Source of the DNA: Puccinellia tenuiflora
Taxonomy: Eukaryota > Streptophyta > Magnoliopsida > Poales > Poaceae
Direction: 5' to 3'
NCBI GenBank assembly: GCA_012064385.1
Contig: QRDG01000416.1
Location: 124,001 to 188,000, forward strand
DNA length: 64,000 nucleotides
Positions 11,350 to 22,685 of the stretch are shown one piece after another. The position numbers and the translations under genes were made by a program. The notes under the pieces are model-generated. The model searched no databases. It was not told where the DNA came from and saw nothing but the letters and a program-made list of their open reading frames with translations. Numbering within the stretch: the first letter of the stretch is position 1; every line of letters begins with the position of its first letter.

Positions 11350-11472
11350 CTTCCTCCGTCCCGAAAAGGATGTCACAGATTTTTCCATTCATGAATGTAT
11401 CTATATGTAAAACATGTCTAGATACACTCGTGAATGGAAAAAGTTGTGACATCCTTTTTGGGACGGAGGGAG
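11350..11472. mobile_element. Stowaway MITE (Tc1/mariner), 123 bp
   Basis: Inverted ends CTTCCTCCGTCCCG and CTCCCTCCGTCCCA continue into near-perfect complementarity (AAGGATGTCACA). TA flanks both sides (11348-11349 and 11473-11474), the expected TSD. It sits in the last quarter of the F-box gene; the TA plus following GA creates an early stop at 11475-11477. Confidence 0.95.
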
Positions 11473-11578
11473 TATGACGCTTACTCATCATCTTCGTCAA
11501 GAGAGCATTATTCCAATTCCGTCCTATGAGATGCAAGGAGAAGATGAGGAGTCTCCATTCCTCACAGGGCATGTCTGA

Positions 11579-12102
11579 ATGTTTAGGACTCCTGGTTTGC
11601 TTGTCATTTTGGATGGTTGAAGTAGCACCTACGCTGTCATCATTTGGGGCTTGCTTATTATCATGTCTTGAACATCTTGTTAATGTTCTGAACTGTGGAT
11701 TACTAATCTGTGATGATATTAGAACTTTATTACTGTTCCTCCTTGCCTCCCAAAATTTACGTTAATCTTGGCATGGCTAAGATGCACAGGTGTCACCGTT
11801 AAGATGAGATTCACTTTTGGTCATGCTTTTCGAGCGAAGGCAGTTTAAGTTTGTTGAAATGTTATTTTTTGTGTCGTCCATAGGCTGTTAGTTTGATCTG
11901 TGTTGTTCATTGTATAATTTAGTCGAAACTCGTACGACATTTTTAGGTATATTTTACTCTGGATCCCTTCCATAGGCTCGTTGTCTGGTCTCTGCTGCTA
12001 AGTGTGCAATTTGGTTGTGACATGTATGTTTCACCAGGTTGCACCTGCGCGTTGTGTGAAAATGCTTTGTCAGGCATATTTACATAGCTGCCTGTATTGC
12101 GA
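11579..12102. other. 3' flank of the F-box gene
   Basis: Non-coding AT-rich text following the F-box stop, probably its former 3' UTR and flank. No other feature seen. Confidence 0.4.
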
Positions 12103-12262
12103 TTTTTTGATAAAGGGATTTTATTACTTAAGAGTATTAAGTATTACACCCGGCCTCTGCATAACCGGGATGCACACAGCCCGAAACAAGTTCCACAGTT
12201 CCAAAACCGAGCAAAAACAAAAAAGACGAATTACATATCATGATGAGAAATTGTAGAGACGC

Positions 12263-15200
12263 CTATGGTGGTGGAGGGTCGAGTCGAAGATTATGTGGCC
12301 ATCCCTGCTGGGAGAATAACCCCCTCGCTGCCGCCTCTAGACGCGACGACACCTCCAAAAACAGCTCTCGGTGCTCCGCACGCTGCAGAACCGACCATGA
12401 ACGGAGCGTAGCTGTGCACCGGTATATGACCTGCATACAAGAAGAGTTTTTTTCATTGAAAACCTTGTCATTTCTACATAGCCATAGCGACCAAATAACG
12501 GCAATCGCTCCCACCCAAATAAGTAGTTTAAACCTAGAATCAAGCCCGTTCAACCAGTTGCCAAAAATATTTGCAACACTGCGCGGAGGATATAAGGTAG
12601 AACATATCTGGATAGCTGACCATATAGACCTAGCAAACTCACACTGGAAGAATAGGTGTTTGATAGTCTCATCATGACTACAAAATACACACTTTTTGCT
12701 CCCGTGCCAATTGCATTTGACAAGGTTATCCTTAGTAAGAATTACACCTCGACGAAGATACCACGCAAAAACCTTTGTTTTTAGCGGTATCTTCATCAAC
12801 CAAATTTTCTTATTAGTATCGACTTGTATTCCAGGTTGGATTAAAGCTCTATACATGGAATCAACTGAGAATTTACCATTCTTAGTAAGATCCCATCGAA
12901 ATTTATCAGGGTCGTCTGTCAGTTGGACAGATTCCAACCGGGGGAGCAAGGCATTCCACAATGCTTGTCTAGGCCCTAATAGAGTTCTTCTGAACGATAC
13001 ATTTGGTGGGGAAGAACCCATCACCTTGGCGAGCGTGTCCCCTTTGTGTCGCACAATATTGTACAAAGCCGGGTATTGGTCTTGAAGGGTGGTTTGGCCA
13101 AGCCATGTGTCCTCCCAGAACCGGATTTCCCCTCCATTCCTGATCGAGAAAGATCCATGTGGGAAAAATAACTTCTTCGTAGCCATGAGGCCAGCCCAGA
13201 AGTGGGAATCACCAGGTTTCCAAAAAACCTGAGATGCCGCTTTATCACCCACATACTTCCTCCTTAGGAGGGTTTGCCAAAGGCCATCTTCTAAAAGAAG
13301 CTTGAACAGCCATTTGCCAAGCAAGGCTCTATTCTTGACCTCAAGGTCATGAACACCTAGCCCGCCTTGGTTTTTTGGACGGCAAACCACACTCCATTTG
13401 GTAAGTCGATACTTTTTCTTCTCACTATCCCCTTGCCAAAAGAATCTTGATCGGAAATAATCCAATCGTTTTAAGACTCCTTTGGGCAGTTGAAAGAAGG
13501 AAATCATATACAGTACCATATTGGTTACCAATGAATTAATGAGAACCAATCTTCCTCCCAGGGATAGGAGTTTACCTCTCCAACTATCTAATCGGATTTG
13601 AAGTCTCTCCTCCACCAATTTCCATTCAGCGTTAGTGAGTCTCCGAAAATGGATCGGAATACCCAAATAGTTGATAGGAAATTGACCTTGCGTACAACCG
13701 AAAAGCTCGGCATACAAGGGGGCGTTATCCTGAGCCTCGCCAAAACAAAACAATTCACTTTTATGGAAGTTTATTTTAAGACCCGATAGTTGCTCGAATG
13801 CTGACAAGATTAACTTGAGATTACGAGCTTTTTCGATGTCATGTTCCATAAAGAGAATCGTGTCATCGGCATATTGAAGGATCGATAAACCACCATCTAC
13901 CAGATGCGGAATCACTCCTTCAATTTGGCCCTCGGACTTTGCGCGTTCGATCAAGATAGCCAGCATATCAGCCACTATATTAAATAGCATTGGCGATAAT
14001 GGGTCACCTTGTCTAAGGCCTTTTTTGGTTTGAAAGTATTTACCAGTGTCATTATTGACATTAATGGCAACACTTCCACCCGAAACAAAGCTATGTATAA
14101 GCGCTCGCCACTCATCAGAAAATCCTTTCATTCTGAGAGTCTGCTGAAGGAAAGACCATTTAACTTTATCATAATCTTTTTCAAAATCAATTTTCAAAAT
14201 TACCCCATTCAGCTTTTTCCTATGCAGTTCGTGAACCGTCTCATGTAGGATTGCCACCCCATCTAAGATGTTGCGTCCTTGCATGAAGGCAGTTTGAGAC
14301 GGACGAACCACATGATCCGCCACACTATTCAGCCGAATCGTAGCGACTTTAGTGAATATCTTAAAACTAACGTTAAGGAGGCATATCGGTCTGAATTGTT
14401 GGATCCTCTCAACCTCGTTAACCTTAGGTAATAAAATAATTTCACCGAAGTTGAGCCGAAACAACTCTAACTGTCCAACATGGAGACAGGCGAACAGTTG
14501 TAGCAGGTCAGACTTGATTACATCCCAGAAATTCTGATAGAACTCAGCTGGGAAACCATCAGGTCCAGGGGCTTTATTGTGTTCCATTTGGAAAACCGCC
14601 TTCCTCACTTCATCCTCCGAGTAGGGCTTGGTGAGTAGACTATTTTCCTCAGCGGAAACCTGGGGCATATTGGCTGTTCTTGACTCATCCAGAGTGAAAT
14701 TTCCTTCCTCTGGTGCTCCGAATAGGCCTTTATAGTAATTAGTGATATACGACTTGAGTTGTTCGTGGCCTTCAATCGTTCCCTCCTCCTGTACCAGGGA
14801 ATGAATCCGCTTTTTCCTGTGTCTGCCATTGGCAATACTGTGGAAATAGCGAGTATTCGAATCCCCTTCAAGGATGAATTTTGCTTTGGAACGTTGATAC
14901 CATTTTAACTCTTCTTCCTGCAAAAGTCTTGCTAACTCCGCATTAGATTGGCTCTTAAGCTCAATTTCTTGTGCGGACAATAGCTGAACTTCTGCTAATG
15001 CCTCTAGGGCATCAATTATGGAAGATAGCCCCAACTTTTATTTTTTAAGTAAACCAGTAGTGTGTCTAGCCCAACCAACAAGATATGCGCGTAAAGCCCG
15101 GATCTTATTGTTCCAATGCTGGATAGGTGAGATGCCACTGACTGGTTGTTCCCAAATTCTTTTGACCATCTCATGGAATCCCTCACGATGTAACAATCCA

Positions 15201-15945
15201 AGTTCAAACTTGAACCGATGTTTACATGGTGGTCTAGGCAAGCCTGTGGTCAAAAGAATAGGGGCATGGTCCGACAAACCCTCGATACGTTCTAGAGCCC
15301 GTACCGATACCAACAGGAATTTGGATTCCCAATCGGTATCCATCAGTACTCGGTCTAATTTCTTGTATGTGGGTTCAGGGAGGGAGTTAGCCCAAGTGAA
15401 CTGTCTCCCAACCATTGAAATTTCTCTAAGTCCAAGTTGTCAATGACCGCATTGAACAGAAGAGGCCAACGGTTGTCGAACCGCCCGCTGCTTTTCTCGA
15501 ATGGATAACGAAGCAAGTTGAAGTCCCCACCGATTATGAACGGATGCGGGTTATCTTTTGCCAAGTTAACCATTTCGCACAGAAAAGCGGATTTAAACTC
15601 CTCCTGGGCAGGCCCATACACAGCAACAAGACTCCAAACGAAATTGTCCGCTTTATTTCGGATGTGCATTTTTATGTGAAAATTGCCATCCAAAACAGCC
15701 AACACATCCATGGTATCAGTCCTGATGCCTAGTAAAATGCCACCGGAGCGTCCACACGGAGGGCGGGAATACCAAGCAAAATCTATGCCACCCGAGAGAC
15801 GGTCCAAAAGATTTTGCGAGAACTCCCGCCTACCCGTTTCAGAAATAGCTAGAAAATCCAAATTATGATCCCAAATGTAGCCAGCAAAGTGCAAATGTTT
15901 AGCCAAGTCACCAAGACCTCTGCTATTTGCAAACATGCCATTCAT
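12263..15945 (-). pseudogene. LINE ORF2: endonuclease, reverse transcriptase, zinc knuckle
   Basis: Read from 15945 downward. An apurinic/apyrimidinic-type endonuclease covers 15945-15260, with IIGGDFNL and SDHAP motifs. The reverse transcriptase is in the middle, with NKAPGPDGFP, a DFEK-YDKV motif, GLRQGDPLSPMLF and the catalytic YADD near 13861-13875. A zf-RVT domain (CVFCSHDETIKHLFFQC) and a short tail close the protein. Expected length is about 1220 residues. It is broken by a frameshift near 15400 and an in-frame TAA at 15038-15040; the 12263-15034 part is otherwise open for 923 codons. Its ATG overlaps the ORF1 stop as ATGA (15945-15942), a layout that permits coupled translation. The element could not move by itself as it stands. 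Confidence 0.9.
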
Positions 15946-18900
15946 CTGGAAACATTTGGGGATTTGGAAAACTTTGCCCTTTTCCTGGACCTCTTGTTAG
16001 AGTTAGACTTTGAATTCCGGCCGGTTGCTCTTAGTTCATATAATGAACTTAGCCCGTCCTCATCCAAGCCCACCTCCGACACCTCACCAATGAGATGAGA
16101 AAGAAGCTGACCATCTGATGTGGCATTCGCTTCCTCCTCATCCGTGTCGGTGGCAGTCAACACAGTCGAAGCCTTTGGAATAACCGTTAAACGATCATAT
16201 TCCATATGCCTCAAGACATTAGTTGACACCTCTACTTGACTCTTACTACTACCAAGCTTAAAGCCTACACTATCAAGTTTAGACTGAATTGAACTAGGCG
16301 AAAAAGAAAGAAAATATTTTGATTTCAATTCCGTACCAAGAGAGTCCAGGTTGCGCACCGCCTTACGACGCATAGCCCTCAGCAATGAGTCCTCATCCGT
16401 CATGGAGGTCCCATCCGCTGCCATCCCGAACCGCTCGCTCCGACATATCGGGGTGATCCCATCGGTGAAAGCCGACGCAGTGGGGGGCGGTGTGCGCGGT
16501 GAGACGGAGTCTCCAACCAGGGGCACCACCGGAGAAACAACGGTTTGGGTCGGCTGTGTTGAGGTAGTAGCCAACCCATCCATTGTCTCCTTGACGACGG
16601 AAGTAGCATGAGACGGAGTTGACCGTGTCGGCGTCGAGTCCACCACCGTCCCAAAACCTCCATGCACCGGGGAAACTGGGGGAGGCTGAGCCGAAGTAGA
16701 ACGCTCCCCGCGTTCCGACCCAGCCAGAAGACCAGCCAGCTGCGCCCTAGGGCTCCCTGCATCCGGCCCTCCACCAGCGGTCGAGGCAGCGACCCCAGCA
16801 GGCCGGCCCAACATTGCCAGCCCAGCCTGGTCAGTCTTGAGCAAGCCTAGCTCGGCCTCCTCCTGCAGTCCTGCAAATGGACCAGGCCGAGAAAGGTCCA
16901 CCTGCGGTCCAGCCAAGGTCTGTGACCCTGCGTGTTGGATAGCTGGCTGCTGCCCATCCGGTCCAGCTCGCAGCCCCAACTCGGTCGAGGCAAAATCAAC
17001 AGAAACAGAACCATGCTCAGTAGCAATCGAGTCCGCGGACGATGCAGACCCTGTAACAACAACTCGCAACAACTCCACAGAAGTACGACGGATCCGCGAG
17101 ACAATCTCATTCCCGCGAGCAGTTTGCGGGTTAGGATTGTACGGAGTAATCGCAACAAGTGTCCGAGGAGCAGGTGTGTCCACAGCAACCACTGTCTTCC
17201 CCTTGGTGTTCGAACCAGTAGGTTGAGTAGCATCAACATCCATGCTAGTAGACTGTGATCCACTCGTACCCAAAGAAGTGAAGGTGGCATCCGGGCCATC
17301 CTCAACTCCATCATCAGCACCATCGGCGTCATCAATAAGGAACAAACTCAGCATCAGGCACAAAATCCATTCCCTCACGCCGGAAAATGAAGGCATATTC
17401 CTTTAACTTGACCACACATGCCGTGCCAATATAAGGTCCAGTAGGGTCCACTTGCTTGTCAAGAGGCGCAGAACTCGGCATCCCAACGAGGATACGCACA
17501 ATACCACGGCTCCGTAACGTGACAAGATCGACATCCAATGATGTCCCAATGAGAGAACCAACTGCCCAAATACCAAGGAAATGGCGTACTGGATATGGAA
17601 CCCCCTGAACATTGACCCACACCTGCTCAAGAACCCGCATCGGGAGAACATCCTGTCTCTTCCACGTCGAAACAGTGGCCGTGGCAGCAAAAGAAGGAAC
17701 ACCCATCTGCATGCCCTCTATTCGCTGAAGGTCCCCAACTGAAGGAAGCCCAATGAGAAACGCATCCGTCCCATGAGGCACAGCCTCCCACGTCCATGAC
17801 GAGCTCGTCGGACACATCTTGGCCATCAAGCTCTGGACAACAGTCACGGGTACCTGGTCTCCCACAATCTTCACCAGAGCGGTTGGGGAGCTCGAGGGAA
17901 CTAAGTGAGGCTTGTAAACACTATCGGACAGTTGAGAAAAAATAGTCTCCTCCGTACCATAACCAGCAGTAAACGCCGTGGGCCTTGGAAGCCGCAGCGT
18001 CGGGCACCTCATTGTCGGATGTTTCCCATTATCACAAATGAGGCAATAGTGCTTTGCTGGACAATCCTTAGCGGAATGAGTATCAACTGCACACTTCCAA
18101 CAATTGCTAGCTTTCTCCCCCCTGCCACTTCCCGGAGCCTTTGATTCTGCTTGACCACCGCCCTCGACAACCGGCGCACCACCAGCCAAGCTGCCCACCT
18201 CCGGAGCCGGCTGGGTGGCCACGGTGGATGGAGGCGCCATCAATTGTTGCCCCTGCACAGGAGCTGGAGGCAGCATGAATTGTTGCTGCCCTTGTGGCGG
18301 CACCACGGGCTGATTCATCGGCTGGAGCTGGGGTTGCTGCTGAAACTGATGATGCGCTTGTTGCCCCGCCCTCTTCTTCTTCCGCTTCGGCCATGGCCCC
18401 TGCCCCGCCGGCTGCACCATAGGTGGCGCAAGTTGTTGCTGCAACGGCGGGAACATGGGCGGGGGCATCGGCGCCAGAGGCGGGAACTGGGACTGCCCTG
18501 GATGCGGCATGTACGCCGGGAAACCCGGCTAGCGAGATGGGTTCTGAAGCGGTACGAACGGCGGCGGTCCAGCCGGCGGACGGAGCTGTCCGGATGCTGC
18601 AGGGGTGGCCCCTCCGGACAAAGGCTGGTACGCGCCGGGATGGAGCTGTCCCGCACCGACCCCCTGCCGTGGCGGCGCCGGGTGGGGCTGCATGGGCGGA
18701 GGAGCCGAAGGACGAACGCGGGCGTCCCCGCCAGCCTGTGGATGCTGCGGAGCAGCCATGCGGCGAGATGGAGTCGCCGCGACGGCCGCAAAGGATCTCC
18801 CCCACCGGCGAGGCGACGGCGCGACAGAGAAGGACGTCGATGGCGAGCCGTGAGCCGGCGGCGAGAGAGCTGGAGAAGTTGCGGGCGCGGGCGCTGTGAT

Positions 18901-19774
18901 CAGACGAGGACGGCGTGGTGGACCCGGGTGGAGACGAATCGCATCCGAATTAGGGAACGGGCGACGTGGACGGTGGAGATTGGCCCAGAGCGACGGACGG
19001 CTCGGATGCGACATCGACCCAGCCTGAGAAGTGGGACCGGCCTGGCAGGGGCTCAAAATTTGAACTTCTGCCATGTCCAGCGCGATCCCCGCCTGAACCG
19101 GATCGCCCGTAACCGGCGCCTCCGCGCCTGCCAAGTCTGCGGTCTCCGCCGGCGGTGACCGCGCCGCCAACGCCTTGTCGATGAAGGAACCCAGGACCGG
19201 CGGCGGCGAGATACGGCGTGGTGGCAGAGGCCCCCGCCACGGCCCCATGCGAGGCGGCGATCGCGTGATCCGGAGGCCGCCCGATGAAGTCACCGTACCA
19301 CTGCGAGCCCGGCGCAACCCCGGCGGCTCCATCGTCGTCTTCACCTCCGGCGTCGGATCCCTGCACACACTAGAAAAGCAACCCTCACCTGCGTTAGACG
19401 TCGTTCTCCGCTCCCAGACCCTGCTCGACGGCGCAGGAAAGCCGGCCTCCTCCCAGAAATCTTGCACGAGCTCCTCGTCCGAACTCGGCGGTCGACAGCG
19501 GGTCAGAAGGAGCCAGCCCTTCGTCGACGGCGTCCAGCGCCAACTGCACAGCGACATGCGAACTGTCGAGCCCGTCGTCGATGCCGGAAGAGGCGGCCTT
19601 GAGCTCGTCGAGGCATGAGAAATGAGAGCCCGAGTAACTCGCGCCCCACGCCGGCGGCGCGAGCGTCTTCCGTCGACGTCCCCCGATCGCAGTTGCCGGA
19701 GAGGAGGGCTCGGGAGCGGCCCAGAAACGGCCGGCGAGTGGCGCCGCGGACGCGCCGCCCAGATCGCCATTCAT
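15942..19774 (-). pseudogene. LINE ORF1: DUF4283-like and CCHC zinc-knuckle protein
   Basis: Nucleic-acid-binding protein of plant L1 elements. A likely start is the ATG at 19774 (MNGDLGG, then LAGRFWA, a motif I associate with LINE ORF1 N-termini). A long Pro/Gln-rich linker follows, then a zinc-knuckle region (CWKCAVDTHSAKDC and CLICDNGKHPTMRC, ~18100-17990), a DUF4283-like fold (~17880-17400) and a Ser/Thr-rich C-terminal part ending at 15942. It is interrupted by a frameshift near 19390, an in-frame TAG at 18529-18531 and a frameshift near 17335. Long open frames on the plus strand here (for example 18151-19158) are antisense shadows caused by GC-rich composition. Confidence 0.8.
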
Positions 19775-19830
19775 CGTGCTACGCGCCTCTTCAGCTACTA
19801 CATTCATCCTGATATATAGGGCCAACATAC

Positions 19831-20074
19831 CTGGAGGATAATGGCGACACTTTACTACACATGTATATGGTTTACTCGTTTCCTCATCAACCTCGTTGGC
19901 GGCGATCTCGTTGGTGCATTGAGGCATAGTTTTGTGTCTGTACTTTAGTGCTGCTAAGATTGAATAAAAGACCTTGGTGCTTTGGTTGTGTGTTGGTACT
20001 TGGTAGTACTGACCGTTGTTTCCTGATGAATTTTGTTTCCAGGGTGTTTCGGTTTTTGGTTAGAAATGAGTTGA
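19831..20074. other. Flank between LINE and LINE tail
   Basis: No gene recognised. A segment near 19945-20010 (TGCTAAGATTGAATAAAAGACC, CTTTGGTT) resembles 20615-20660, suggesting a small dispersed or duplicated host sequence. Confidence 0.3.
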
Positions 20075-20088
20075 ATATGTGCTCTCCT

Positions 20089-20252
20089 TTTTGTTTTCGA
20101 AATGGGGGATCACCCCGGCCTCTGCATTAAGTGATGCACACAGCCGTTTTATTGCGAAGTTTCAAATATCAAGTTTTACAAATCATGGATCACATAAAGT
20201 GGATGAATGAATCAACCACAGAAATAAAGACAACATATGGCATCTAGACAAC
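20089..20252 (-). mobile_element. 164-bp LINE 3' tail with 14-bp TSD
   Basis: A severely 5'-truncated LINE insertion: an oligo-T run at 20086-20090 (the A-tail read from the minus strand) is followed by the conserved CCCCGGCCTCTGCATTAA and GATGCACACAGCCG block seen at the 3' end of the LINE at 12103. The 14-bp TSD ATATGTGCTCTCCT lies at 20075-20088 and 20253-20266. Confidence 0.88.
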
Positions 20253-20266
20253 ATATGTGCTCTCCT

Positions 20267-20724
20267 GAAGCAAGGTAAATTTCACTTTCAGTTTGCATTG
20301 TTAAGAAGCAAGAATGGCACTGCTATGATGAGAGATTCAGTCTTGCTCATTTTCTTTTGAGTTAGTGCTTGATTCGGTCTTGCTGTTGTTCTTTTGAGTG
20401 AGTGCTATTGTTGACAGGGACACACTCTCCTTTCAAGGTTGTACTTGGTAGTGTTATCTTTGTTCTTCAGTAAGCAAATTTGTCATGGTACTCCTACTTG
20501 CTTATAGCACCTTGCTGCTCCTGCTCTCTATGTCAACATGTTTCCGTCAAGTATACTTGCATCCCCGCGTGCATTATGTAACTTAACCAGCCCAAAATTG
20601 TGTCCAGTTGTTGCTTCAGTGCTTCTATGATTGAAGAAAGAACCTCGGTACTTTGGTTATCTGTTGAGAATATTGTCAATGCCTAGCCTTTGCCTCTGCC
20701 TACACAAACTGGTACTACGTGTGG
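20267..20724. other. Non-coding host sequence
   Basis: No gene or element recognised. The similarity to the AP2-gene intron begins only near 20725. Confidence 0.35.
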
Positions 20725-21090
20725 ATCGGTCGTCTTCCCGTGCTGGGGTTTTCGCGGGCTCTAATCTGTGGTATCAAATGGTTCAGTCATTCGGAATTTT
20801 GTTGTGTGTGTATTGAACTATTTTGATTTAGGCTACCTGTGTTTCAATTGATTGCAGGCAGACATCATCGGCCCAATTTTGTTTGTGATATGGCTAGACT
20901 ATTGAATTCGGTTGGAGAATGCCAAGATGTTCCACACTATAAAAACTGGGACTATATTTTTCCATGAAAAATTGTACTAGTTTTGTCCTAAAGAAAAGGG
21001 GAAATTGGAGCTGGCTGTATTTGTAGTATCCAAATGGTTCCAACAATTGGGGAAAAGTATTCAGGTTAACCTGAAGTATACAGGTTGGCA

Positions 21091-21368
21091 CTTGTAAGTT
21101 CTGGGATGTTTGTCGGGATATCTTAGTCTGATAGATTTTTGAAAATTGATTCCATTATGTACTGAATGTTTAGCTTCATAACAGAGCAGATAGTGCAGAG
21201 AAATTCTTTGGTACAGTGTCTACAAAATACTTGTAAGTTCTGGGATGTTTGTCGGGATATCTTAGTCTGATAGGTTTTTTAAAATTGCTTCCATTATGTA
21301 CTGAATGTTTAGCTTCATAACAGAGCAGATAGTGTAGAGCAATTCTTTTGTACAGTGTCTACAAAATA
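21091..21368. repeat. 139-bp tandem duplication in the pseudogene
   Basis: 21091-21229 and 21230-21368 are near-identical units (CTTGTAAGTTCTGGGATGTT to GTCTACAAAATAC). The intact gene has a single copy at about 4048-4172, so this arose after the gene duplication. Confidence 0.9.
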
Positions 21369-22685
21369 CAATTACTCCTAGCTTTGAAGTATTCAACAAC
21401 TGAAATCAGCCAGTCCAGCGAGGCAGCGAGTGTGCTTGCATGGATTTCTGAAAATTGTCGCCATTCCTAGAATGTTGTCATGGCCTTGTTTATCACTTTT
21501 GCATCGAGATTTGAGGTACGCACGTTGCTGTTTACGTGCAGTACGAGCAGGACGAAAAAAGCAAAGGCCAAGGGCAGTGCCACGAGAAAGGGTGGCCCGA
21601 AGCCCCGACGAATGCCCGTCAACACTGCAGGAAGTGACGCTGGCTGTGGGCACCTTCGACACTTCCTTCAACACCGCTATGACAGGGCTGCCATTGCCAT
21701 CTTTGACTCCCGCATGATCAACAACTTCCCATCTGCATTCTTCATCACCTGCCGGCGCACTGGTGCATTGCCATCCCGAAGTCTTGTTCCGCTTTCACCG
21801 CCGCTGCTATTATCTTCGCTCAGCATGAACTGAAGCCGATGGTCATTGCTTCTCTCTTCGGTAAGAATGGAGTGAATCTGAAGGTGCTGGCGCCTCTGTC
21901 TTCAATTAGCATGAAGTAAAGCCAATGGCCACCATCTATGTCTTTGGTGAGGGTGAGGTAAAGCTGATCGTCGTTGTGTGTCTTCAGTGAGCATGAAGTC
22001 AAGCCGATGCCAACGCAATGACCGAGGCGGCATGGGGATTGCTCGGCATTGGGATGCTTGGGCTGCGCAATAGGAAGTGTTTGCTGAATACCTGAATGGC
22101 ATTGCCATGTACACTGGTGTCAACCACTGAGAAACTGGCATTACACACTGACATCAAGAGTGAGGATTAAATTGTGGATGAGTTGGACGTCGAATTCGCC
22201 GGCTTGCCGCTATAGGTGCCGGGTGACTGAATTGAAATGGCAGCAGAGAGGGAAGGCTTGGCGTGATGAGATGGGGATTAATTTTGCTTGCTGGAGTAGC
22301 TTTGTTTTCTGGTAGCTGTTTAGATCGTTTAGCTGGACACTTATGTTGGTCAGTTGGGAGTTCTCCTCCCAAGTTCAACTCTAGTGATATGTAGATGGCC
22401 ATACTGTAAACTGAATCACCTCATAGTGTTTCTCGAAAAAAAAATCACCTCATAGTTTTCTCTAATTCGGGCAAGACGGAAACCGCTTAAAAGCAGCAAG
22501 ACTCCATTTCTTAAATTGGATTAACAAAGGTATGAGTTTATGCTTTTATTGCTAATAGCTCGTATATGGGAAGTGGAAGATATTATCGTGTTACACATGT
22601 AAAATTTTCTGTGCTAATGGATTTTCTAAAACACTGTTAGGTGTCTTTTGGGGAAGCTGTCAACGTTTATTGCCTTTTGATATGC

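Larger units (their letters stand above)
7423..11578 (+). pseudogene. F-box protein with F-box-associated domain, broken by three transposons
   Basis: Remains of a grass F-box gene; intact members recruit substrates to SCF ubiquitin ligases. Pieces in order: 7423-7478 (MMSERRDTT then LFEDL, start of the F-box), 9159-9780 (rest of the F-box, ILVRLSSKDVGRCR, then CDGFLIRYDRS and HHPTS), 10906-11347 (F-box-associated domain with GDIIVFDTVAESF, WVMQDYEAE and CDIDGKFLG) and 11475-11578 (LTHHLRQESI to a TGA stop). The gaps are an LTR-element remnant, a hAT element and a Stowaway MITE, each with a TSD. Reading across the hAT and MITE sites keeps the frame. The 9159-9780 piece has at least three extra frameshifts (near 9370, 9580 and 9650), so the gene is dead regardless. 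Family assignment rests on recognised motifs. Confidence 0.85.
12103..19830 (-). mobile_element. Near full-length L1-type LINE
   Basis: A ~7.7-kb plant non-LTR retrotransposon on the minus strand with ORF1 (about 19774-15942) and ORF2 (15945-12263), and a 3' tail ending in an A-rich stretch read as T-runs at 12103-12125 on the plus strand. Its 3' UTR shares a CCCGGCCTCTGCATAA / GATGCACACAGCC block with the small LINE tail at 20089-20252. The 5' end is placed where GC-rich ORF1 sequence gives way near 19800-19830. I found no convincing TSD, so both borders are approximate. Confidence 0.82.

Noticed and set aside
10671..11477. A 268-codon gene starting at 10671
   Set aside because: Its first ~75 codons lie in the hAT element and its last ~40 in the Stowaway MITE; only the middle is F-box-associated sequence.
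18151..19158. 335-codon plus-strand frame
   Set aside because: Arg/Leu-rich antisense shadow of the LINE ORF1.
12060..19900. TSD for the long LINE
   Set aside because: No shared 6-20-bp sequence was found next to the T-run near 12103 and the 5' end near 19830.
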